Below are positions 44,512 through 54,856 of a stretch of DNA of 64,000 nucleotides, piece after piece. Every line of letters begins with the position of its first letter. The stretch's first letter is position 1. The stretch is from a bacterium (GTDB lineage Bacteria > Planctomycetota > UBA1135 > UBA2386). Under the pieces are notes generated by a model. That model did no database searches. It had not been told where the DNA came from and worked only from the letters and a program-made list of their open reading frames with translations. The stretch spans positions 434,001-498,000 of the forward strand of contig JAUILN010000005.1 of NCBI GenBank assembly GCA_030432695.1, written 5' to 3'. A program made the translations under genes and the position numbers.

Positions 44512-46185
44512 TCACAGCCAACGCCGCCAGCACAACAGGAGCAGCGCGAGGCCGAGCAGGATGCCGGGAACCCAGCGCTTCAGAAAGGTCTCGGAATGCT
44601 CGAGCTCCACCGGATCGGGCTCGATGCGCTTCGACACGTAGCGGTTGCCGCGGATCGTCACCAGCTCGCTGCGCTCGACCATCCAATTGAAGATGTTCAG
44701 GCCGAGATCGGCGTTGGCCTGGAAGCCGCCTGCGTTGAGGAACGCGAGGCCGGAGAGCAGCACGAGGTGTCCCTGGCGGGGTCCGTCCTGGGGAGCGTCG
44801 AGGGCCTCCACGTCGAGCACCGCGCCGACGGTGCGCGCCGCATACGCGCGCCCGTCGGCCGGGTCCCTCAGGTCGACCCCGAGCGGCGCCCGGCTGTCGC
44901 GCGGTGCGAGCCAACCATAGCGATCCGTGGTCAGCAGCGGTTCGAACGCGACTCCCTCGGGCATCGCGTCGCCCGCCGAGCGGATCTCGCGAGCGTTGTG
45001 GACCACCGGATAGCGCTGCGCCATGGCCAAGGGGCGAGTGATCGGATGCTGGCTCGCGAGTCCGGTCAAGGTGAGCCGCGAGGCATCCCTGCCGCCACGG
45101 CCGGGACTGTTCGCCGGCAACGACGCGTCCCGGACCAGGTGGCAGACCAGGTCGTCACTGAGTCGGAAGCCGAGGCGATCCCCGAGTCGATCGAAGTTCG
45201 GGGTCCAGGTGTCGATGTTCGACCAGACGGTGTTCAGGAACACCCGCCCCCCGCGGCGCAGATAGGCGACCAGGGCATCGACCGCCCGCTCGCTCAGGGC
45301 CCGACGCGGCTCGATCAGGGCCACCGCTGCGGCGTCGTCGGGTACCCGCCCCTCGGCCTCGAGCTGCAGCAGGCCGATGTCGAAGCCCTCGCCGGCGAGG
45401 GCGCCGAGCAGCTCCGAATACGACTCGCCGGTGTCGTTCTGCAGCGACGGCCCGTTGTAGCCCTCGACGAAGTAGATCCGCGGCGAACCCTCGACCAGCA
45501 GCGAACGGATCGCCGAAGACAGCGCGCTCTCGCCGTCGTAGCTCTCCAGGGTCGGCGGCGGCGCGGAGTTGCCCCCGCCGGGCCCCTGCACCTGGCGCAT
45601 CGCCGGGATGTCGATCGTGGCGACGTCGAGCGGCAGGTTGAGCACGCGACGCCGCTTGCCGACCGACACCACCAGGATGTTCTGGGCGTTGCCCTGGACC
45701 TCGCGCAGGCCGCCGAGTTCGTCCTTGCGCTGACGCACCGGCTCGAAGTCGCGGTAGATGTCGTAGTCGACCACCTCGAAGCTGTCGCCGCCGAGTTCCT
45801 GGTAGCGGACCAGCAGGTCGTGGGTGAGCTGCTGGGTGCGCCGCAGAATCGCCGCGGCGTGCCGGCTGTTCGGCGTGTTGGCCGCCGGGATCCGCCCGAA
45901 GAACGTGTCGACGCGGACCGTGACCTCGCGCTCGCGCAGGTCGGCGAGCAGCTGCTCGGTCTCGGCGCTCACCGAGAACTGCGCCTGCGGGGTCAGGTCG
46001 ATCAACGCCTTGAAGGTCGGTCGGGTCGACAGCGCGGTGAGCAACGCCCAGCCACCGAAGCCGAGCAGCACCGCCAGCAGCAGGTTGAACCGACCGAGCC
46101 AGCGCCGCGCGGAACCCATCCGCCGGGCCTTCGGCACCTTCTGCTCCTCCGGCTGCGGTGCGTGCGACGTCTCGCTCACTTCCAT
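44512..46185 (-). CDS. GldG-like membrane protein of an ABC system
   Basis: 557 residues from the ATG at 46185. Two membrane segments are seen, near residues 30-50 (FNLLLAVLLGFGGWALLTAL) and at the very end (WVPGILLGLALLLLC). Between them is the ABC_transp_aux/GldG domain with DLTPQAQFSVSAETEQLLADL, VVDYDIYRDFEPV, PRIYFVEGYNGPSLQND and ALSERAVDALVAYLRRGGRVFLN. In Bacteroidetes GldA/F/G support gliding, but this triad with DUF4340 occurs in many non-gliding bacteria, where the cargo is unknown. It overlaps the permease gene by ten bases. Confidence 0.88.
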   Translation of the reverse strand: MEVSETSHAPQPEEQKVPKARRMGSARRWLGRFNLLLAVLLGFGGWALLTALSTRPTFKALIDLTPQAQFSVSAETEQLLADLREREVTVRVDTFFGRIPAANTPNSRHAAAILRRTQQLTHDLLVRYQELGGDSFEVVDYDIYRDFEPVRQRKDELGGLREVQGNAQNILVVSVGKRRRVLNLPLDVATIDIPAMRQVQGPGGGNSAPPPTLESYDGESALSSAIRSLLVEGSPRIYFVEGYNGPSLQNDTGESYSELLGALAGEGFDIGLLQLEAEGRVPDDAAAVALIEPRRALSERAVDALVAYLRRGGRVFLNTVWSNIDTWTPNFDRLGDRLGFRLSDDLVCHLVRDASLPANSPGRGGRDASRLTLTGLASQHPITRPLAMAQRYPVVHNAREIRSAGDAMPEGVAFEPLLTTDRYGWLAPRDSRAPLGVDLRDPADGRAYAARTVGAVLDVEALDAPQDGPRQGHLVLLSGLAFLNAGGFQANADLGLNIFNWMVERSELVTIRGNRYVSKRIEPDPVELEHSETFLKRWVPGILLGLALLLLCWRRWL

Positions 46186-47099
46186 CGCCGGGCCTCCAAG
46201 CTGCGGGTGGTGAGGAACAGGAAGAAGGCGCTGCCGCCGATGTAGAACACGATGTGGCTGGTGTTGAGCACGCCGCGGAAGAACCAGTTGCCGAGGTGGT
46301 CGGCGATGTTCACCTGCCGGAGCACCGGCACCAGCACGGTGTCGCGCAGCCACACCACGAGGTCGTCGTAGGCGCTGGCGACCACCTCGCCGCCGTCCGA
46401 CGCACCGGCCTCCAGGAAGCTGCCACTGCCCGGCGCGAGGTACGGCTGCAGGTAGCCCGGCCCGGCCAGCAGGCCGAACGCGAACATCATCGACAGCAGC
46501 GAGGCCAGCAGCTGGTTGTCGGTGAGGCTCGAGGCGAAGCAGCCCGCGGCCAGCAGCAGCGAGCCGACCAGGAAGATGCCGAGGTAGCCCGACAGCACCG
46601 ACGCCATGTTGAGCTGGGTGTCGAGGTAGCCGCCGGTGGCGAGGATCGGCAGCACCACCGCTCCGGGCAGCCACAGCAGCACGAAGAAGCCCAAGGCCGC
46701 AGCCCACTTGCCGAGCACCACCTCGTGGTCCTTCACCGGCGCGGTCAGCAGGACCTCCAGCGAGCCGGTGCGTCGTTCCTCGGCGAAGCAGCGCATCGTC
46801 AGGATCGCCGGCACCAGGATCAGCATCAGCGAGCTGCTGCTGGTCTGCAGGTACAGCGCCGCGAACTGGTCGCGGTCGATCGGCAGGAACACCGCGCGCT
46901 GCAGCAGGCTCGCGACCTCGTAGCCGCGGACCAGGTAGAGCAGCACCAGGATGATCCAACCGATCGGTTGGAACAGGAACGAGCCGAGCTCGCGCTTGAA
47001 GGTGGTGAAGCCGCGCGGCGCGAGGAAGCGCAGTCCCAGCAGCAGCGCGAGTGCGGTGCCCACCATGGTCGCGAGCAGTCCCCAGGCGGCATCGGTCAC
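46176..47099 (-). CDS. ABC-2 permease, GldF-like
   Basis: 307 residues with six to seven membrane spans: MTDAAWGLLATMVGTALALLLGL, IGWIILVLLYLV, LMLILVPAILTMRCFAEERRTGSLEVLLTAP (the hallmark ABC-2 coupling region), FFVLLWLPGAVVLPIL, YLGIFLVGSLLLAAGCFAS, and a final HIVFYIGGSAFFLFLTTR. It forms the channel of the exporter with the adjacent ATPase. Start codon and ATPase stop overlap by four bases (ATGA). Confidence 0.9.
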   Translation of the reverse strand: MTDAAWGLLATMVGTALALLLGLRFLAPRGFTTFKRELGSFLFQPIGWIILVLLYLVRGYEVASLLQRAVFLPIDRDQFAALYLQTSSSSLMLILVPAILTMRCFAEERRTGSLEVLLTAPVKDHEVVLGKWAAALGFFVLLWLPGAVVLPILATGGYLDTQLNMASVLSGYLGIFLVGSLLLAAGCFASSLTDNQLLASLLSMMFAFGLLAGPGYLQPYLAPGSGSFLEAGASDGGEVVASAYDDLVVWLRDTVLVPVLRQVNIADHLGNWFFRGVLNTSHIVFYIGGSAFFLFLTTRSLEARRWK

Positions 47100-48031
47100 G
47101 CGGCACCTCCCTCGGTGACCTCGGCGAAGTAGCTCTCGAGGGTCGGCAGCTGCAGCGCCAGCGCGCGGACCAGCAGGCCCCGCTCCTGCAGACGCCGGGC
47201 ACAGGCCTCGCGCGGATCGGCCTCCGGCTCGACCCCGGCCTCGACCACGCCGAACGGACCGTCGTCGGCGAGTTCACGGAATGGTCCGCAGCCGTCGATC
47301 TCGGCCAAGAGCCCCACCAGTTCCTCCGCCGGCGCACGCGCCTCCACGCGGAGCGTCCGGCCCCCGGCCCGCTCCAGCAGTTCGTCGATCGTGCCGTCGG
47401 CCTGCAGGCGACCGCGGTCGATCAACAGGATCCGGTCGGAGACCTCGCCGACCTCGGCCAGGATGTGCGAGCTGAACAGGATCGTGTGCTCCTCGGACAG
47501 CTCGCGGACCAGCTCCTTGATGCGGCGACGCTGGTTCGGATCGAGACCCGAGGTCGGCTCGTCGAGGATCAGCACCGGGGGGCTGGCGACCAGGGCGTCG
47601 GCCAGGCCGACCCGTTGGCGGTAGCCGCGCGACACGTGGCGGACCAGCTTGCGCCGCACCTCCAACACGCCGCAGCGCTCCATCGCGCGCTCGACCGCGG
47701 TCTTGCGCTCGGCGGCGGGGACGCCCTTCAGCTCGGCACGGTAGCGCAGGTACTCCACCACCCGCATGTCGCCGTAGAGCGGCACGTTCTCGGGCAGATA
47801 GCCGACGTTGCGCCGCACCTCGACCGGTTCGGTCAGCACGTCGTGGCCGGCGACCCGCACCGCACCGCTGGTCGCCGAGTGGTAGCCGGCGAGCACCCGG
47901 ATGGTGGTGGTCTTGCCGGCACCGTTGGGGCCGAGGAAGCCGACGACCTCGCCGCGCGCGACGCGGAACGACAGGTCGTCGACGGCCAACGTGGCCCCGA
48001 ACCGCTTGGACAGGTGGTCGACCTCGATCAT
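47096..48031 (-). CDS. ABC ATPase, GldA-like
   Basis: 311 residues from the ATG at 48031; the upstream in-frame ATG at 48109 adds non-family sequence. Motifs: Walker A GFLGPNGAGKTTTIRVL, Q-loop VGYLPENVPLYGD, signature VSRGYRQRVGLADAL (the variant seen in GldA-type ATPases), Walker B VLILDEPTSGLDPNQ, and H-loop ILFSSHILAEV. The C-terminal 80 residues are the usual ABC-2 associated domain. First gene of the operon GldA-GldF-GldG-DUF4340. Confidence 0.93.
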   Translation of the reverse strand: MIEVDHLSKRFGATLAVDDLSFRVARGEVVGFLGPNGAGKTTTIRVLAGYHSATSGAVRVAGHDVLTEPVEVRRNVGYLPENVPLYGDMRVVEYLRYRAELKGVPAAERKTAVERAMERCGVLEVRRKLVRHVSRGYRQRVGLADALVASPPVLILDEPTSGLDPNQRRRIKELVRELSEEHTILFSSHILAEVGEVSDRILLIDRGRLQADGTIDELLERAGGRTLRVEARAPAEELVGLLAEIDGCGPFRELADDGPFGVVEAGVEPEADPREACARRLQERGLLVRALALQLPTLESYFAEVTEGGAA

Positions 48032-48127
48032 GGAAGGGGCCGACGGTAGTCCGCGGGCGGCCTGGAGGTCACGCGGTTGGCGGAGTTTCTCCGCCGACCC
48101 CGCGAGCACTCAGGACTTCATTTGACC

Positions 48128-50035
<1,908 letters not shown>

Positions 50036-50265
50036 GTCAGATGCTCTGAGGGGCCCCGGCGTCGCCCGCTCACACGAGCGGCCGAGCGCAGGACGAAGGC
50101 TTGGCTATTGCTCCGCGAGCTACCGGGAGCGCAGGTCCGGCTGACCTCGCCGGGTCGCGGCGCGGCGTATCACAAAGGCCGTGCCAACACCTCGAAGAGA
50201 TCCGCAAGCCACGGACCGGCCACTGTTTGCGCCTGGTCCAGCCCGCGCGACCGATGCCCTGGGCG

Positions 50266-51690
50266 TCAATGTGGCAGAGCCCCCGTCGAGGGTTCTGTGG
50301 ACTCTGTCACGCTGTCAGGAACACCCCGACCACCTGCGCCCGAGAGCCAACTCCCGCGCTCCATGTAGAGCAGGTAGGCGACCAGCAGGACGATCTGGGT
50401 GCCGACGACGACCCACCACAGGCCGACCAGACCAGCCTCCGGCCAGGCGGTCACCAGCGCGATCCCCGCCGGCAGGAACACCAGCAGGAACGCGCCGACG
50501 TCGAGGAGCATCGGCGGCACGGTCCGTCCCGCCCCGTTGACCGCGCCGGTGATGGCGATCTGCAGCGCGGCCAGCGGGTGCCCCCAGGCGGCGATGTGCA
50601 GGTAGGAGATCGCCGCCGTGAGCACCGCGGGTCCCGGCTCGTCGACGAACTGCCGCATCAGCCAGGGCCCGAGCGCGACCAGCCCGGCGATCACCACCAC
50701 GCCGAACACCAGTGCCTGCAGACCGGCGTGTCGGGCTGCCGCGCGGGCCCTCGCCGGGCGGTCGGCGCCGACGTTGTGGCCGGCGACCGCGGTGGCGGCG
50801 CTCGCGAAGCCGAGCGCCGAGAACAGCACCATCGAGTCGAGGCGGGTCGTCACCCCGAGCGCGGTGATCGCGGAGTTGCCGCCGAGTTCACCGGCCAGCG
50901 CGGTCACCGCGAACACCGGCGACAGCCGCGCCAGCATCTGCACCGCCTGCGGACCCGAGAGTTCGAGGACCCGCCGGGTGACGCCGATCGGAGGCCGCAG
51001 GCTGGCAGGTCCCAGCCGCAGGCCGCAGCTCCCCCGCCGCAACCACAGGTAGGCGACCCCGCAGGCCACCGCCCGCGACACCCACGACGCCCACGCCGCG
51101 CCGACCGGACCGAGCGACGGGATCCCGAACCGCTCCCAGCCGAACATCAGCGGGAAGTTCAGCGCGATGTTCAGCACGTTGGCCCCCACCAGCAGCGCGA
51201 ACGGCATCGCCGCCTCGCCGAGCGCGCGCATCGACGCGGTGGTCTGCATCAGCGCGAACATCGTGAAGGTGCCGAGACTCGACACCACCAGGTAGTCGAC
51301 GCCGATGCCGCGCGCGGTGCCGGTCACCTGCTGCGCGTCGACCAACGGCACGGCACAGGCAGCCAGCGCGAAGCCGAGCAACAGCCCACCGAGCAGCATC
51401 ACCCACTGGCTCCAGTTGGAGATCCGCCGCGCGAGGTCCCGGTCGTCGCGCCCCAGCGCCTGGCTCATCAGCGCCATCGCCGCCACCGAGAACGCGTTGC
51501 CGAACACCATCGGCGCGAAGCTCACGGTGGTGGCGACGTGGGTCCCGGCCACCGCCTCGGCGCCGAACTCGCCGACCATCCACAGGTCGACCAGGTTGAA
51601 CAGCGCGTGGCTGGCCATGCCGACCGCCATCGGCAGGCCCTGGCGGAGGATCAGCCAGGGCACGGAGGCGGTGAGCAGACGATCGTTCAT
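50266..51690 (-). CDS. MATE-family efflux transporter
   Basis: 474 residues with twelve hydrophobic spans and the MATE fold in two repeats: LRQGLPMAVGMASHALFNLVDLWMVGEFGAEAVAG (N-lobe signature), SQALGRDDRDLARR, and ARLSPVFAVTALAGELGGNSAITALGVTTRLDSMVLFSALGFASAATAVAGHNVGADRP (C-lobe). It should export cationic or drug-like compounds with H+ or Na+ entry. The ATG lies 34 bases after the stop of the alpha-toroid gene on the same strand. Confidence 0.92.
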   Translation of the reverse strand: MNDRLLTASVPWLILRQGLPMAVGMASHALFNLVDLWMVGEFGAEAVAGTHVATTVSFAPMVFGNAFSVAAMALMSQALGRDDRDLARRISNWSQWVMLLGGLLLGFALAACAVPLVDAQQVTGTARGIGVDYLVVSSLGTFTMFALMQTTASMRALGEAAMPFALLVGANVLNIALNFPLMFGWERFGIPSLGPVGAAWASWVSRAVACGVAYLWLRRGSCGLRLGPASLRPPIGVTRRVLELSGPQAVQMLARLSPVFAVTALAGELGGNSAITALGVTTRLDSMVLFSALGFASAATAVAGHNVGADRPARARAAARHAGLQALVFGVVVIAGLVALGPWLMRQFVDEPGPAVLTAAISYLHIAAWGHPLAALQIAITGAVNGAGRTVPPMLLDVGAFLLVFLPAGIALVTAWPEAGLVGLWWVVVGTQIVLLVAYLLYMERGSWLSGAGGRGVPDSVTESTEPSTGALPH

Positions 51691-51724
51691 CGGGACGGCA
51701 ACGCTACGCCGCTCCCGGGGCGGT

Positions 51725-53647
51725 TCAACGTCCGTCGTCGGCCTCGCCGAGCAGCGCCACGCTGGCGAAGCCGGCCTTGCCGTTCTGGCGCTCGCGCTCG
51801 GTGATCACCACCTGCACCCGGCGCACCCGCCGTCGGTCGGGCAGCTCGTAGACCGTCAGCGCGATCGGATCGGGGTCCATGCGCACCCGCACTCCCTCGC
51901 CGTCGTCGTTGAACCGCACCTCGACCTCGAGGATCCGGTCGAAGCGGCCGATTGCGTCGACGGTGTTGGCCGCCGGCGCCAGCACCAGGCGCTGGGCGCG
52001 GACCGGCCGATCGAGCTCGAGGGTCAGGGTCGGCTCGGCGTCGTCCGGGCTGCAGACCCAGGCGGTGCCGTCGACCCCGTCGTGGACGAACTTGCCCTGC
52101 TCGCCCTGGCTGCTGGCGTGGACCTCGATCTTCACGCCGCGCAGCAAGTCCTTGCCGCGCAGCGTCGCGGCGGTCTCCATCCACGGCGCGAAGACCTCGC
52201 GGATCTCCACCTTCATCTCCGGCGACTCGACGACCTCGACCGCGGCCTCGTCGTCGGGCCCCGCGCCGGGCGCGAGCAGCGTGACCTTGGCCTTCAATGC
52301 ATGGCTGCCGAAGGTCAGCGCCGGGCAGCGGTGCGCGAAGGCATCGTCGCGCCAGGCCTGCTGTGGATCGCCGACCAGCTCGGCCAGGCGGGTCGCGCCG
52401 TCGAAGTACTCGACCTTCACGACCCGCAGCCCCTTGCCCTGGTGCCGCGCCTGCAGCCCCTCGCCGAAGCCGGTGATCCACACCGCGAGTGGCTGCTGCC
52501 CGGCAGCACGGATCGCCACCGGATCCTTCTCGGTGCCCGCCGAGAACACCGTGCTCTCCGCCGAGCCGACCGCCTCGGCACCCGTCGTCGGCCCGCCCGC
52601 GACCTTGGTCGCGCGCCGCAGGAACAGCAGCGCGAAGCAGGTGTCGACGTCCTGCGGGGGTCCCCATTGCCCCTGCTTGCCCTGCTTTTCCAGCAGGAGC
52701 CGCGCGCCATCGAGGTACCACCAGTGGGTGCCGAGCTGCTCGACGCGGGTCAACGACCCCACGCGTTCCAGACCGTAGAGGTAGTAGAGGTGCCAGCCGG
52801 CGCTCGGCGGGTTCTTGTCGACCGCGAAGTTCACCGCGAGCCAGTTGAGCCCGGCCTCGATGCCCTCGTCGACCTCGCGGCCGAGCCGACCGCGCAGCCG
52901 CCCCCCGAGGCCGAGCTTGGCGATCTGCAGACAGGAGATGCCCGCAGTGGTCATCGAGCCGGTCGGCGGCGTGCCGCGTCGATAACCGAAGCCGCCCACG
53001 CGGATCCGCCCGGTCGAGGTGGTGGTGCGCCCCTCCTCCTCGGGCGGGAGCGCGTGCGGCGGAGCTTCGACCAGGTCGATGCTCTCCTGGTACTTCAGCA
53101 CACCGTCGATCAGCTCCTGCCACGCTCGCGTCGGCACCGGCACGTCGGCACGGTGCGCGGCCCACAGCCCGAGCGCCGCATACTGCGTGTTCGAGAGGTC
53201 CGGCACCGCCTCCGGGTAGCCCCAGTCGCCCGCCGACTTCTGCCAGTCGATCAACCGCCGCAGCAGCGAAGCGATCCGCTCGCGCCGCGCCGGGTCGCCG
53301 GTCGCCGCGTAGGCGAGCATCATGCAGGCCGTGGCGTAGGTGTGCTCCGGCTCGATCGAGTCGAGGTGCAGGAACGCCCGCTGGAGCCGCGGGTCGTCGG
53401 GACGCACGCCGCACTTCAGCAGCGTGTAGACCGTCAGGCCGGTCTTGCCGCCGACGAAGCGACCGTGCACGCCCCAGGAACCGTCGCGGTGCTGGGTCTT
53501 CAGCAGGTGGTCGACGCCCTTGGCGATCGCGGCGTCGATCTGGGGTTTGAGCTCGAGCTCCTCGGGGTGGACGTCGACCTGGGCGGGCGACGTGCCGACG
53601 AGCAGCAGGCACGAGACGACGAGAGCGAGGCGGTTCGGCACGGGCAT
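51725..53647 (-). CDS. Secreted alpha/alpha-toroid (prenyltransferase-repeat-like) and discoidin protein
   Basis: 640 residues with a signal peptide (1-22). Residues about 35-330 contain repeated helical units like those of squalene cyclase/prenyltransferase folds: GVDHLLKTQHRDGSWGVHGRFVGGKTGLTVYTLLKCG, RRLIDWQKSAGDWGYPEAVPDLSNTQYAALGLWAA. Catalytic DXDD is absent, so it is probably not a cyclase. Residues about 480-640 form a beta-sandwich with discoidin features (KIEVHASSQGEQGKFVHDGVDGTAWVCSPDDAEPTLTLELDRPVRAQRLVL). This is a known planctomycete style of exported protein. A role in carbohydrate binding or peptide recognition is a guess. Confidence 0.8.
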   Translation of the reverse strand: MPVPNRLALVVSCLLLVGTSPAQVDVHPEELELKPQIDAAIAKGVDHLLKTQHRDGSWGVHGRFVGGKTGLTVYTLLKCGVRPDDPRLQRAFLHLDSIEPEHTYATACMMLAYAATGDPARRERIASLLRRLIDWQKSAGDWGYPEAVPDLSNTQYAALGLWAAHRADVPVPTRAWQELIDGVLKYQESIDLVEAPPHALPPEEEGRTTTSTGRIRVGGFGYRRGTPPTGSMTTAGISCLQIAKLGLGGRLRGRLGREVDEGIEAGLNWLAVNFAVDKNPPSAGWHLYYLYGLERVGSLTRVEQLGTHWWYLDGARLLLEKQGKQGQWGPPQDVDTCFALLFLRRATKVAGGPTTGAEAVGSAESTVFSAGTEKDPVAIRAAGQQPLAVWITGFGEGLQARHQGKGLRVVKVEYFDGATRLAELVGDPQQAWRDDAFAHRCPALTFGSHALKAKVTLLAPGAGPDDEAAVEVVESPEMKVEIREVFAPWMETAATLRGKDLLRGVKIEVHASSQGEQGKFVHDGVDGTAWVCSPDDAEPTLTLELDRPVRAQRLVLAPAANTVDAIGRFDRILEVEVRFNDDGEGVRVRMDPDPIALTVYELPDRRRVRRVQVVITERERQNGKAGFASVALLGEADDGR

Positions 53648-53747
53648 GGCGCGGCTGGGTCCCGGTCCCAGGGCAGAGAGGGGTCAGGATGGTAGCAGCC
53701 CCCCGCGAGCACCGCGATCGGCCCGTGGGCCGCTCACGCCCGGCGCA

Positions 53748-54644
53748 TCACCGCCCGATCCTCTGCCGCAGCTCGGCCGAACCGGGGAACCGCCCCAGGC
53801 CCCGCTCCCAGACCTCCCGCGCCTTGTCCTCGTCGCCGGCCTGGGCGTGGAGATTGCCGAGGAACAGATAGGTCTGGGCGTGTTCCGGGGCTTGCGGCGC
53901 GGTCTCCTGCTGGCTCAGCAGGGTCTCGAAGTGGCGGATGGCCTCGGGCCGGCGCCCGAGGAAGGCCGGCTGGTTCGACAACGACATCGCCTTGTTGAAT
54001 CGGGCTCGCCAATGGTGGTCGTCGAGCTCGAGCGCGGTATCGAACTGCTTCTCGGCCTTCTGGCCGTAGACCATCATGCCGGCCATGTCGGCGTTCATCA
54101 GCCGATGCACGTAGGCCTCGCCCAGTTCGTTCTGGGCATTGGGATCGTTGGGATAGCCGGCCGCCCAGGCCTCGTAGCGGGCGATCAGGGCGTCCTGCTG
54201 CTCGGGGGTCTTGGACGACCAGATCGCCTGCATGTCCTCCCAGGACATCTCGCCGGTGTGGAGTTGATCGAACAGCGCCGCCGCGTCGAACGGGCCGTCG
54301 GCGGCGCCGTCGAGCGTGGCCTCCCGGGCCTCGATCCCGCCGAGTCCGGCGAGGGCCTCTGGATCCCTGGCGAGCAGGCGCTGGAGCGCGGCATCGACGT
54401 CGGCGGCGCTGAGTTCGGGGAGCGCGGTGCGGCCCGATGCACCTGCCGCGGCATCGGCGACGCGGCCGCGCAGCGAGCCGAGTTCGGACTCGAGAGCGGC
54501 GATGCGTTGGACCAGGTCATCGGTCGGCTGCTCGGCGGAGACCGGACCGGACGCCGCGCTGGCGGGAGTTCGGAACTCGACGATCAGATAGGCGGTGGCG
54601 GCTGCTGCGACGATGGAGGTGAGGATCAGGGCGAGGGGCTTCAT
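53748..54644 (-). CDS. Membrane-anchored TPR protein
   Basis: 298 residues. An N-terminal signal anchor (LALILTSIVAAAATAYLIV) is followed by a coiled coil (VQRIAALESELGSLRGRVADA) and, in the C-terminal 140 residues, three to four TPR units: PNAQNELGEAYVHRLM, KAEKQFDTALELDDHHWRARFNKAMSL, EHAQTYLFLGNLHAQAGDEDKAREVWERGL. It resembles TPR scaffolds of the envelope. No enzyme motif is seen. It lies 100 bases upstream of the alpha-toroid gene on the same strand. Confidence 0.85.
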   Translation of the reverse strand: MKPLALILTSIVAAAATAYLIVEFRTPASAASGPVSAEQPTDDLVQRIAALESELGSLRGRVADAAAGASGRTALPELSAADVDAALQRLLARDPEALAGLGGIEAREATLDGAADGPFDAAALFDQLHTGEMSWEDMQAIWSSKTPEQQDALIARYEAWAAGYPNDPNAQNELGEAYVHRLMNADMAGMMVYGQKAEKQFDTALELDDHHWRARFNKAMSLSNQPAFLGRRPEAIRHFETLLSQQETAPQAPEHAQTYLFLGNLHAQAGDEDKAREVWERGLGRFPGSAELRQRIGR

Positions 54645-54856
54645 GGTTCGTTCGATGCTGGATGGACCCGGAAGACGCGGTGGGGCGCGCGCTACGCGAC
54701 CGCTCCGGACCTATTCACGGGCGAGCGAACGATCCAGCCGAGCGGAGTCCTGACAGGAAAAGACCTCCCGTCCTTTCCGATCCGCGCCAGGGATTCCGTG
54801 GAGGAGTCGGCACGTCGCGCCACCGCTCGACCTACTCCACACCTCGACGACCGATC

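Noticed and set aside
50036..50265. Heat-shock operator (CIRCE) or sigma-54-like promoter upstream of dnaK
   Set aside because: No TTAGCACTC inverted repeat; a TGGCACG-N4-TTGT stretch lacks the GC of a sigma-54 -12 box.
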